A DNA stretch of 64,000 nt from an uncultured Clostridia bacterium (lineage in GTDB: Bacteria; Bacillota; Clostridia; Christensenellales; Aristaeellaceae): positions 93,912 through 157,911 of the forward strand of contig CAKTWP010000006.1 of assembly GCA_934630705.1 (NCBI GenBank). The letters are read 5' to 3'. Below, piece by piece: positions 33,556 through 40,877 of this stretch. Under the pieces are notes generated by a model. It saw only the letters and a list, made by a program, of their open reading frames with translations. It was not told the origin of the DNA and ran no database searches. How positions within the stretch are numbered: the first letter of the stretch is position 1; every line of letters starts with the position of its first letter. A program made the position numbers and the translations under genes.

Positions 33556-34908
33556 TCAGTTGGCCGCGCTGACAGCGGCGATGGCTTCCTCGTTGTAGAG
33601 CACTTCGTGCTTGGTGCGCCACTGCTCGATGGCTTCGTTGCACAGCTCGTTGGTCTTGGAATTGGTGAGATAATCGGTGATCTGGGTGCGGATATCATCG
33701 GAGAGCTCCACCGCGCCGGCAGGAATGTCCCGGAGATAATAGAGAATATGAATGCCATTCTGGCCAACCACGGGGTCGCTCACATCGCCGGGCTTTTGCA
33801 TCTTTTCGCTGAACGCGCCCACGGTGAAAGCGCTGTCATAGCGAATGCTGTCCTTATGCACGGGATAGCCGGTCTTAAGAGTTTCTTCATCCTGCATGCC
33901 CGGATCAGTGCCATACACGGCGATCAGGGATTCAAAGGATTCGCCTTTTTCCAGCCGGGCGTAGATATCGTCGATTTCCTTCTGATGATGGGCCAGCAGC
34001 GCTTCCCGGGCAGCCTCCACGTCTTCTTTGGTCACGGGCTTTTCGGTGGGTTCGGCAGTGGCGGCGGGATCCGCGGATTCCGTGGGAGCTGTCGTGGCTT
34101 CGGTTTCTCCGCTGATGGTTTCCTCATAGGAGGCCACGGCGTTTTCATATGCGTCCAGCAGCTCCTGATCGGTGTCCAGCAGGATATGGAGCACGGCCCG
34201 GTAGCCAGAGGGCTGATACCAGGATTCCGCGCCGTAGTTCATATAGAGCTCGTAGGTGTAGATATTGTTTTCGTAGCTTTCCTTATCCTTCTCGGCGTAC
34301 TGGTTAAACACTTCCTGGATTTCATCCTCGGTGGGCGCCACCGCCTGGCCTTCCAGCACGGCGTCCTGCAGCTTCTGATAGGCCGCCTGCATCTTCAGCC
34401 CGTCCACCAGCGCTTCCACGCCGTAGCCCTGCGCGGCGTAATATTCTTTGCCGGCGGTGCGGGTGGCAGCCCGGGCCTCATCGGTATCCTCGGTGAGGAA
34501 ATAGCTCACGTAATAATCCAGCGCAGAATCCCACTGGGTCTGGGCTTCGGTCTGGAACGCGGCCAGCTCTTCCTCGGTGAACTGATCCATGCCCTGCTGC
34601 GCGATTTCATGCTCAATGATTTCGTTCTGGATCATGTATTCCACCGCGGTGGCATAATCCTTGGCGCTGGAAATATAGCCGCCGTTGAGCAGATTCTGAA
34701 TGACCACGTCCACTTCGTCCCTGCGGAATTCCTTGCCGTCAAAGGAGAACAGCACCGGGTTTTCATCCTCGGAGGTTTCTTCCGCGGGAGCCTGGGTTTC
34801 CGCGGCGTCCGGGGCCTGGGTAGCGTCCGCGGTCTGTTCCGCGAAGGCGCAGGACAGCGCCAGCATCATCGCCAGCGCCAGCGCCAGAATACGAGCAAAC
34901 TTTTTCAT
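33556..34908 (-). CDS. secreted parvulin-type peptidyl-prolyl isomerase (PrsA/SurA-like foldase)
   Basis: 450 residues. The signal peptide MKKFARILALALAMMLALSC ends in CAFA-EQ. An N-terminal SurA-like helical chaperone domain (about 45-230) is followed by a parvulin domain. That domain looks split: the first strand RAVLHILLDTDQE (about 235-250) is separated from the rest (LEKGESFESLIAVYGTDPGM, then PVVGQNGIHILYYL) by about 65 residues rich in Thr, Glu, Pro and Ala. It helps fold exported proteins outside the membrane. TTGCGA/CATAAT (34964-34992) is a fair promoter. The insert is the odd point. Confidence 0.85.
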   Translation of the reverse strand: MKKFARILALALAMMLALSCAFAEQTADATQAPDAAETQAPAEETSEDENPVLFSFDGKEFRRDEVDVVIQNLLNGGYISSAKDYATAVEYMIQNEIIEHEIAQQGMDQFTEEELAAFQTEAQTQWDSALDYYVSYFLTEDTDEARAATRTAGKEYYAAQGYGVEALVDGLKMQAAYQKLQDAVLEGQAVAPTEDEIQEVFNQYAEKDKESYENNIYTYELYMNYGAESWYQPSGYRAVLHILLDTDQELLDAYENAVASYEETISGETEATTAPTESADPAATAEPTEKPVTKEDVEAAREALLAHHQKEIDDIYARLEKGESFESLIAVYGTDPGMQDEETLKTGYPVHKDSIRYDSAFTVGAFSEKMQKPGDVSDPVVGQNGIHILYYLRDIPAGAVELSDDIRTQITDYLTNSKTNELCNEAIEQWRTKHEVLYNEEAIAAVSAAN

Positions 34909-34963
34909 ATGGAATCAGGTTCCTCTCTTTTCTCCTGCAGGGATGCAGGTTATTGCAAATCCT

Positions 34964-34992
34964 ATTATGGCACAGCCGGCCCTTCTTCGCAA
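34964..34992 (-). promoter_or_regulatory. promoter of the foldase gene
   Basis: TTGCGA (34987-34992), 17 bases, CATAAT (34964-34969) on the minus strand, about 55 bases ahead of the ATG. Confidence 0.55.
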
Positions 34993-35073
34993 GGGTTTTG
35001 GCCGGCATTTCAAGAATGTTACAGTGTGTTCATGATTTATCCATGATTTCGGGAAAAAACGCGCCTTTTCCCC

Positions 35074-35103
35074 TTGAAAATCAATCCCGCCCTTTGCTAT
35101 AAT
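35074..35103 (+). promoter_or_regulatory. possible promoter antisense to the 3' end of tadA
   Basis: TTGAAA (35074-35079), 18 bases, TATAAT (35098-35103) on the plus strand. It points into the 3' end of the leftward tadA gene; no plus-strand gene follows for over 500 bases. Confidence 0.4.
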
Positions 35104-35113
35104 GGCCCTGAGG

Positions 35114-35557
35114 TCAGCGCCGCTTCTCCTGGAAAAAGCGCCGCAGCAGCTCGCCGCATGCTTCCTCCATCACGCCGCCTATGCACGGTGCCGTATGATA
35201 AAAGCAGCGGTCCTCCGGCAGGGTGTATACGCTGCCGCAGCAGCCCTGGCTTGCGTCGAAGGCTCCGAACACGCATTTGTCCAGCTCGGCGAGGATCATC
35301 CCCCCGGCGCACAACGGGCAGGGCTCCAGAGTGACATACAGGGTGCAGCCGTGCAGCCGCCGCGTTCCCAGCGCCTGAAAGGCCCGCTCCATGGCCAGTA
35401 TTTCCGCATGGGCGAAGGGGCCGTCAGTTTCCCGCTGATTATGGGCCCGGGCGATGATCTGCCCGTCCTTTACAATCACCGCCCCCACCGGCACCTCGTT
35501 TTCCCCCTTCTGCGCTTCCAGCAGCGCTTCTCCCATGAACCTTTCCGCTTCCAGCAT
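35114..35557 (-). CDS. tadA: tRNA-specific adenosine(34) deaminase TadA
   Basis: 147 residues. Deaminates A34 of tRNA-Arg(ACG) to inosine. The zinc site is seen in FAHAEI (HAE) and in TLEPCPLCAGG (PCxxC); the C-terminal helix with EACGELLRRFF is typical of TadA rather than free-base deaminases. The start at 35557 has AGGGAGGG upstream. It is divergent from the nitroreductase gene, with a short shared promoter region. Confidence 0.92.
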   Translation of the reverse strand: MLEAERFMGEALLEAQKGENEVPVGAVIVKDGQIIARAHNQRETDGPFAHAEILAMERAFQALGTRRLHGCTLYVTLEPCPLCAGGMILAELDKCVFGAFDASQGCCGSVYTLPEDRCFYHTAPCIGGVMEEACGELLRRFFQEKRR

Positions 35558-35632
35558 CTCAGGCCCTCCCTTGCTTCGTTCCTCTTATGGTATCATACAA
35601 TCCACGCCAAAATCAAGAAGGAGGTTCTTTCC

Positions 35633-36193
35633 ATGACGAATCTGGTTTTGCAGACCATTTCTTCTCGCCGCAGCCATCGGGCCTATGCCCCCGCGCAGCT
35701 GACGCAGGCGCAGCTGGATGCCATTTTGCAGGCCGCGGTGGAATCACCCTCGGCGGTGAACGGCCAGCCCTGGCATTTTTCCGTCGTGCAAAAAGCCGCG
35801 CTGCTGCAGGAAATCAATGAAGCCGTGCGGGAAAACATGCTGAAAGCGGATCCCGCTCATCGCAGCCCCCGGTTTGAGGATCCCGCCTTTGATGTGTTTT
35901 ACCATGCGCCCACGGTGATTTTCCTTTCCGGCAATCCGGAAAACCGCTGGACGCCCGTTGACTGCGGCATTGCGGTGGAAAACATCGCGCTGGCAGCGGA
36001 AAGCCTGGGCCTGGGCAGCGTGATTCTGGGGCTGCCCCGGGGCGCGTTTCAGGGGGAAAAGGCCTCGGCCCTGCGGACGGCACTGCAGTTTCCTGCAGGC
36101 CATGATTTCGTGATCGCCATTGCCCTGGGCACGCCGACAGATGATAAGCCCGCCCATCCCGTGGGAGAAAACAAGATCACCGTAATCGCCTGA
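35633..36193 (+). CDS. nitroreductase family protein
   Basis: 186 residues. FMN-binding oxidoreductase of the nitroreductase fold. SRRSHRAY near the N-terminus (phosphate contact), AVESPSAVNGQPWHF (FMN contact) and LGLGSVILG (C-terminal motif) are clear. The physiological substrate is unknown; such enzymes reduce nitro compounds, quinones or flavin. AAGGAGG precedes ATG at 35633. It ends at a bidirectional terminator shared with the SGNH hydrolase. Confidence 0.9.
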   Translation: MTNLVLQTISSRRSHRAYAPAQLTQAQLDAILQAAVESPSAVNGQPWHFSVVQKAALLQEINEAVRENMLKADPAHRSPRFEDPAFDVFYHAPTVIFLSGNPENRWTPVDCGIAVENIALAAESLGLGSVILGLPRGAFQGEKASALRTALQFPAGHDFVIAIALGTPTDDKPAHPVGENKITVIA

Positions 36194-36200
36194 GCAACGA

Positions 36201-36239
36201 AAAAAGCCGGAGGAAGCAGGCTGTTCCCTCCGGCTTTTT
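36201..36239. terminator. bidirectional terminator
   Basis: AAAAAGCCGGAGG and CCTCCGGCTTTTT arms with a 13-base loop between convergent genes. Confidence 0.85.
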
Positions 36240-36243
36240 GCTT

Positions 36244-36894
36244 TTATGCCCGATCCGCGCCAATGGCAGCCAGAAACTGCTTGGCGATGTACATGCACCC
36301 GGTCTGGTTGGGATGCACCCGGTCCCAGGCGATATTGGTGGAATGCATGTGCTGGAACAGCCGGTCCCAGCCTGCCTGCAGATCCACAAACACCAGCTTG
36401 TATTCCTCCGCCAGGCGGCGCACCACCGCGCCGTATTCGTCCATCCGCGCCCGCATGGGATCATCCCGGCTGGGCTCCATATAATAGGGCGTCATGAGAA
36501 TCATGCCCTTCACATGGGGCAGCGTGCGCTCAATCAGGCTGCGATAGGTCTTTTCATATTCATCCAGCCCCACGTGCCGCTCGGGCATTTGCGGGCAGTC
36601 GAACTGCCGCCATACGTCGTTAATGCCAATCAGCACGCTCACCCAGTCCGGATGATGGGCCGTCACGTCGGTCTCCCAGCGCTTGTCCAGATCCCGCACC
36701 TGATTGCCGCTGACGCCCATGTTAATCACCCGCAGATGCAGCTCGGGATACATGCATCCCAGCAGCGCCCCGGCGCAGGCCACATAGCTGTGGCCCCAGG
36801 CGTTGAACAGCCCTTCGCCCACAGGCCGGGCCCGCTCATAATCCGAAATGGAATCCCCAATAAACAGCAGCGTATCGTTTTTTTCCAGCAGCAT
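36244..36894 (-). CDS. SGNH/GDSL-family hydrolase
   Basis: 216 residues, no signal peptide, so cytoplasmic. The four blocks are visible: GDSIS (nucleophile Ser, about 13-17), NMGVSGN (Gly block), GINDVWRQ (Asn block) and DRVHPNQ near the C-terminus with the catalytic Asp and His. Probably an esterase removing acetyl or other acyl groups from sugars; the substrate cannot be told. Start at 36894 gives the best fit to the family N-terminus. It stands alone between a shared terminator and a divergent gene. Confidence 0.88.
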   Translation of the reverse strand: MLLEKNDTLLFIGDSISDYERARPVGEGLFNAWGHSYVACAGALLGCMYPELHLRVINMGVSGNQVRDLDKRWETDVTAHHPDWVSVLIGINDVWRQFDCPQMPERHVGLDEYEKTYRSLIERTLPHVKGMILMTPYYMEPSRDDPMRARMDEYGAVVRRLAEEYKLVFVDLQAGWDRLFQHMHSTNIAWDRVHPNQTGCMYIAKQFLAAIGADRA

Positions 36895-37004
36895 CGCTTG
36901 CTTCTCCCTTTCCTGGGGCGGATGGCCCCTTTATCCCGCTTATTATAACGCGAATTGCTTTTCGCCGCAATCGGGTAAGCGTCGATTTCTCCTTTTTTGA
37001 AGCA

Positions 37005-37033
37005 TTGCGGGGATTGAGAATGCGTGATACAAT
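37005..37033 (+). promoter_or_regulatory. promoter of the 37.1-38.9 kb gene group
   Basis: TTGCGG (37005-37010), 17 bases, TACAAT (37028-37033). Confidence 0.6.
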
Positions 37034-37067
37034 AACAGGGAAATCCTTAAAGAAACGGAGCATGCTC

Positions 37068-37619
37068 ATGCTGCAGGATGTTCTTTCCGCTCATTTTTCT
37101 GCGTATCCCCAAATGGAGCCCGCCGACGCGGTGAAGCTGATTTATCAGCATGTATTCGGCCCGGAGCACATGATCCGGGATCCCCAAAAAGCTCTGAACC
37201 TGCTGCGCCAGGAAATGGCCGGCCTTGAGGCAGGGGAGACAAAGGAGCCTTTATATGAGTCCATCGGCAATGGGCTTTGCCGGTTAAATCTGCGCCCCTG
37301 CCTGCAAAAGGGCGTTCCGCCGGAGCTGATCTGTCAGCTGTTTTGCGACACCGCCAGATCCACTCAGGGCACGGCCCGGGCGCTTCAGCAGGGGCTGCGG
37401 ACGCTTTCCCAAATGGCGGACGGGGATGAAACGCCGTTTGATCCGGCGGCGCTGGAGCTGTATCTGATTTTGTATCAGGAAAAGGGCTGTCCCGCCGTGC
37501 ATCACAGCGACGCCTATCGGGTAGCCTATGCCCCGGCATATCGGGTGGTGGCCCAGAAAAAGCTCAAGGATGCGCTGACTGCCTGGCGTAAGGCCGGATC
37601 GGCGCCGGAAAAGGCATGA
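37068..37619 (+). CDS. conserved hypothetical protein
   Basis: 183 residues, mostly helical, soluble. It opens with AHFSAYPQMEPADAVKLIYQ and FGPEHMI, a pattern I recall from an uncharacterised Firmicutes family whose members start FAxYPxMxPQDxVKLxYQ. A conserved HHSDAYRVAYAPAYRVV near the C-terminus could hold a metal. No function is known. ATG at 37068 has CGGAG seven bases upstream. It is followed after 46 bases by the ferredoxin gene on the same strand. Confidence 0.65.
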   Translation: MLQDVLSAHFSAYPQMEPADAVKLIYQHVFGPEHMIRDPQKALNLLRQEMAGLEAGETKEPLYESIGNGLCRLNLRPCLQKGVPPELICQLFCDTARSTQGTARALQQGLRTLSQMADGDETPFDPAALELYLILYQEKGCPAVHHSDAYRVAYAPAYRVVAQKKLKDALTAWRKAGSAPEKA

Positions 37620-37665
37620 AGCGGCGGTGCGGCCCTATCCGGGACGTGAAAAAGGAGGAATCGCC

Positions 37666-38373
37666 ATGAAACGGCGGATTATTGAAATCGATCAGGAAAA
37701 ATGCAATGGCTGCGGGGCATGCGCCAAAGCGTGCCATGAGGGCGCGATTGCCATGGTGAATGGCAAAGCGCGGCTGATGCGGGAGGATTATTGCGACGGG
37801 CTGGGGGATTGCCTGCCCGGCTGCCCGACGGATGCGATCCGGTTTGTGGAGCGGGAGGCGGCGGCCTATGATGAAGCGGCCGTGCTGGAAAGCAAAAGGC
37901 AGAAGGCTTCCGTGCATACAGTGCCCCAGGGCGGCTGCCCGGGCACGCGGGCAAAAGCCATCGTTCATCCTGCAGACGAAACGGAAAGCCAGCAGGCTGC
38001 GTCATCAGTAAGCCGGCTTTCCCAGTGGCCGGTGCAGATCAGGCTGGTGAACGCAAGTGCCCCGTATCTGCAGGGGGCCAAGCTGCTGATTGCGGCGGAT
38101 TGCACAGCTTATGCCTACGCCGCCTTCCATGAGCGTTTTATGCGGGGGCGCATTACGCTGGTGGGATGCCCCAAGCTGGATCAGGTGGATTATGCGGAAA
38201 AGCTGACGCGGATCATCCGGGAGAACGATATCCGGGAGGTGACCGTGGTGCGCATGGAAGTGCCCTGCTGCGGCGGGCTGGTGCAGGCGGTGAAAACCGC
38301 GCTGCAAAACAGCGGGAAGATGATTCCCTGGCAGGTGGCAATCCTCTCCACCGATGGCCGGATTCTGGATTGA
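37666..38373 (+). CDS. 4Fe-4S ferredoxin-type protein with C-terminal domain
   Basis: 235 residues. Two 4Fe-4S motifs at the N-terminus: CNGCGACAKAC (14-24) and a second, CDGLGDCLPGCP, whose spacing is slightly altered. The C-terminal half (about 120-235) is an alpha/beta domain with LLIAADCTAYAY, TLVGCPKLDQVDY and VPCCGGLVQAV, with further cysteines. It looks like an electron-transfer protein with its own partner-binding domain. AAAGGAGG precedes ATG at 37666. It is followed 18 bases later by a cysteine-bearing helical protein, so they likely work together. Confidence 0.82.
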   Translation: MKRRIIEIDQEKCNGCGACAKACHEGAIAMVNGKARLMREDYCDGLGDCLPGCPTDAIRFVEREAAAYDEAAVLESKRQKASVHTVPQGGCPGTRAKAIVHPADETESQQAASSVSRLSQWPVQIRLVNASAPYLQGAKLLIAADCTAYAYAAFHERFMRGRITLVGCPKLDQVDYAEKLTRIIRENDIREVTVVRMEVPCCGGLVQAVKTALQNSGKMIPWQVAILSTDGRILD

Positions 38374-38391
38374 AACGCGGGAGAGAGAACA

Positions 38392-38898
38392 ATGAATGAA
38401 ACCTTGACAATGCGAAAAAATGCAGGGGATGACGATGCGGGGCGAAGTGCACTGACGGGCGCGCTGATCGGCCTTGCGCGGGTGGCCGAGGGCTTGGAGG
38501 ACATGCCGTATGAAGCGCCGCTGCTGCTGAAGGGTCTGCGGCTGCTGGACGAGGCAGGCCTTGACGCAGCGTCCGCCCGGGCGCTGACAGATCGAATTCA
38601 TGAAGAAAAGAGCCGGCTCGCGCCCAATTGCGCTCATTGCGCGGCTCCATGCGGGCGAAATGATGATTATGACCTGACGCAGTTGGCCCTTTCCTCGGCG
38701 GCAGTGCGTGCGATCAAGGAAAAGATTCTTTCCGGCCTGTATCAGGTGGCGGCGGATGCCAGGAACGCTGAGGAAAGTCCGTCCCCGGATGCGGCGCTGA
38801 ATCGCCTGCTGATTCTGTCGCTTCTGGCTGTGGGCGAGGACTGGCCGGAGGAAAAGCTGCAGTCCGTTTTAGAAAAAGTAAATCAGTTTTGCGCGTAA
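38392..38898 (+). CDS. helical protein with a CxxCxxxC motif, partner of the ferredoxin
   Basis: 168 residues, all-helical by appearance, with CAHCAAPCGRNDDYDL (about 80-95), a C-x2-C-x3-C motif that could bind a metal or an Fe-S cluster. It resembles the N-terminal helical part of hybrid-cluster proteins in layout, but I do not claim homology. It is coupled to the ferredoxin-type gene 18 bases upstream, which suggests a redox pair. Ends at a strong terminator. Confidence 0.6.
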   Translation: MNETLTMRKNAGDDDAGRSALTGALIGLARVAEGLEDMPYEAPLLLKGLRLLDEAGLDAASARALTDRIHEEKSRLAPNCAHCAAPCGRNDDYDLTQLALSSAAVRAIKEKILSGLYQVAADARNAEESPSPDAALNRLLILSLLAVGEDWPEEKLQSVLEKVNQFCA

Positions 38899-38901
38899 GA
38901 A

Positions 38902-38936
38902 GAATCTCCCTGTCCACTGGGCAGGGAGATTTTTGT
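38902..38936. terminator. bidirectional terminator
   Basis: AATCTCCCTG and CAGGGAGATT arms (38903-38932) followed by TTTG, between convergent genes. Confidence 0.8.
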
Positions 38937-38942
38937 ATGCCA

Positions 38943-40877
38943 TCAATGCACCGCTTGGGGGCGCAGCCGCAGAATGACCGGGTGGAGCACCGTGGCCTCC
39001 GCCTGAATGCATAAAGTGGGGAAATGATCGGAAAAAGTGCATGGGACAAATGTGCCGGACGGCTGGAGAATGGAAATGCCTGCAATCTGTGTCTGGCAGA
39101 CAAGCGGAAGCTCTGTCAGCGGATCCGCGCCCAGGTTGATGAATATGCACAGCATTTCTCCGCTTTCCAGCCTGGCACAGCGCAGATATACTTCAGCGTC
39201 TCCCGGGTAATACAGAGGAAGCTGTCCCATTTCCTGTAAAAGCGCTGCGAGTTGCGCCTTTCGTGTTTCATTCAGAAACGAAAACAGCGGGCCAAACCGA
39301 AAGGGGGCCTGAGGGGTTCCGGCGAAAACGGCAGTGAGGGTGCCGGCGGGATTCCGAAAGAGAACAGAACCGGGGAAAAGCGCTTCCTCATGGCCATGCT
39401 CAGAACGATTGAATACCGTGCTGCCTATTCGTACCGAGGCACTTCGGGGCGTCAGGCAGCGCATTTCCGGCTGAATTTCCATTTCCGCACCAGCAGCGGT
39501 TTTTTCGTATTCCGGTGTATCGCCCTGCCAGCGGGATACATCCACGCCGGTATCAGCGCCAAATCCCAGCTGATTCAGCTTTTCCGCCGCTCGGGCGGAC
39601 AAGACCGCGCCGTTGGCAAACAGACCGGCCAACTGCTCGCGCGTAAATAGCCGTTGATCAAAATCATCCAGAAATGCCGCCCCACCGTTTTCGGCGGAGA
39701 AATACAGCGGCAAACCCAGCCGTTCCAGCACACAGGCAAACCAGCCGTCGCTATAGTTGCCGCCAAAGGAATAAAGCGTTTTTTGCGGCAGAGGAATTCG
39801 GCAGCCCAGCCATTGCGCCCCCTTCATCAGCGCTGCCAGCGTGTCATAAAGGCCGCGATTAGCAGAGAGGAGCTTTCGATAGGCCAGCCCGCTGGCGGGC
39901 TCATAATGGTTCAGCCGCATGATCCATTGCTTTGCCCCCCGCATGCCCTCCAGAATGGAAAGAATAAAATGGGTGTGCACCATGGCGGCGCTGGTGCTGT
40001 AGCGGTTATGGGGGCAGGTATCCGTTTCGGCCAGCAGCAGCGCGCCGCTGGAGCGAAGAAAATGCGCCTGCATGGCTGCGCGAAAAGAAATCCGGCTCAG
40101 CTGATGTATGCTGTCGGCGCAATAGCTGCCATTATTGATGCGGATGATGGGCTGCTGTCCGGGCCGCGCCAGCACCGATGCAATTTCGCCGGCAAATTCT
40201 GCGCTGTCGCCGCAGGCGCAATATGCGCCCTGGATGGAAGAATCCACGCTGTCAATGGCCAGACGGATGCGCCTGGCGGCAGCAAGCAGAGAGAGACGCT
40301 GCACCTCAATCAACCCATCGCGGACGCGCTCGCCTTCTGCGCCGCCGGCATCAATCAGCGCGCAGACTTCCTCTCGTGTATAGCTTTGGCCCAGCTTTTT
40401 CTGAAGCGCCGCCAAATGCAGCGGGCAGGCGCACGCCTTGCCGCGGCGGGCCGCCATCAGGCGAAAATCATCGTCCAGCATGATCAGGCCGGGATGCTCC
40501 CGGGCAATTGCGGCAGCGGCAGACTGAATGTAATTCAGAAAGCCTTCGTCCAGCGGGCAGCATGTATTGGTGGCGAGGCCGTCCGTCAGATTCACAAAGT
40601 GCTGAAAATCCCGGGTGCTGTTTTGATAGTATTCGTGACCGATGGATGCCTGAATCAGCACGCCGTTGGGGATTCGCAGCCGATCCAGCGCCGCTTTCTG
40701 GCGGCGATAGCGCTGGCAAAGGCCGCTGACCAGATCCATCGGCGGCGTACCCCTGGGAGCAAGTGTCATGCAGAACAGAAAACAGTCGGCCACGCCTCCG
40801 GCATGCTGTGCGGCAATGTCCGCCACGATTTCATCTGCATGATCGGAAAGCAGCGGAATAATGGAATAGATCATCAT
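38943..40877 (-). CDS. putative glycoside hydrolase-like protein of unrecognised family
   Basis: 644 residues without signal peptide. The first 400 residues look like a TIM barrel: alternating strands such as NGVLIQASIGHEYYQ, PGLIMLDDDFRL (Asp135-137), IIRINNGSY and GALLLAETDTCPHN (Glu284). Acidic residues at strand ends (Asp135-137, Glu284) are candidate catalytic groups. The C-terminal 200 residues look beta-rich. It overlaps the GH78 rhamnosidase by 4 bases, so both are made together, and a role in breaking rhamnosides is likely. I cannot place it in a named GH family. Confidence 0.6.
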   Translation of the reverse strand: MMIYSIIPLLSDHADEIVADIAAQHAGGVADCFLFCMTLAPRGTPPMDLVSGLCQRYRRQKAALDRLRIPNGVLIQASIGHEYYQNSTRDFQHFVNLTDGLATNTCCPLDEGFLNYIQSAAAAIAREHPGLIMLDDDFRLMAARRGKACACPLHLAALQKKLGQSYTREEVCALIDAGGAEGERVRDGLIEVQRLSLLAAARRIRLAIDSVDSSIQGAYCACGDSAEFAGEIASVLARPGQQPIIRINNGSYCADSIHQLSRISFRAAMQAHFLRSSGALLLAETDTCPHNRYSTSAAMVHTHFILSILEGMRGAKQWIMRLNHYEPASGLAYRKLLSANRGLYDTLAALMKGAQWLGCRIPLPQKTLYSFGGNYSDGWFACVLERLGLPLYFSAENGGAAFLDDFDQRLFTREQLAGLFANGAVLSARAAEKLNQLGFGADTGVDVSRWQGDTPEYEKTAAGAEMEIQPEMRCLTPRSASVRIGSTVFNRSEHGHEEALFPGSVLFRNPAGTLTAVFAGTPQAPFRFGPLFSFLNETRKAQLAALLQEMGQLPLYYPGDAEVYLRCARLESGEMLCIFINLGADPLTELPLVCQTQIAGISILQPSGTFVPCTFSDHFPTLCIQAEATVLHPVILRLRPQAVH

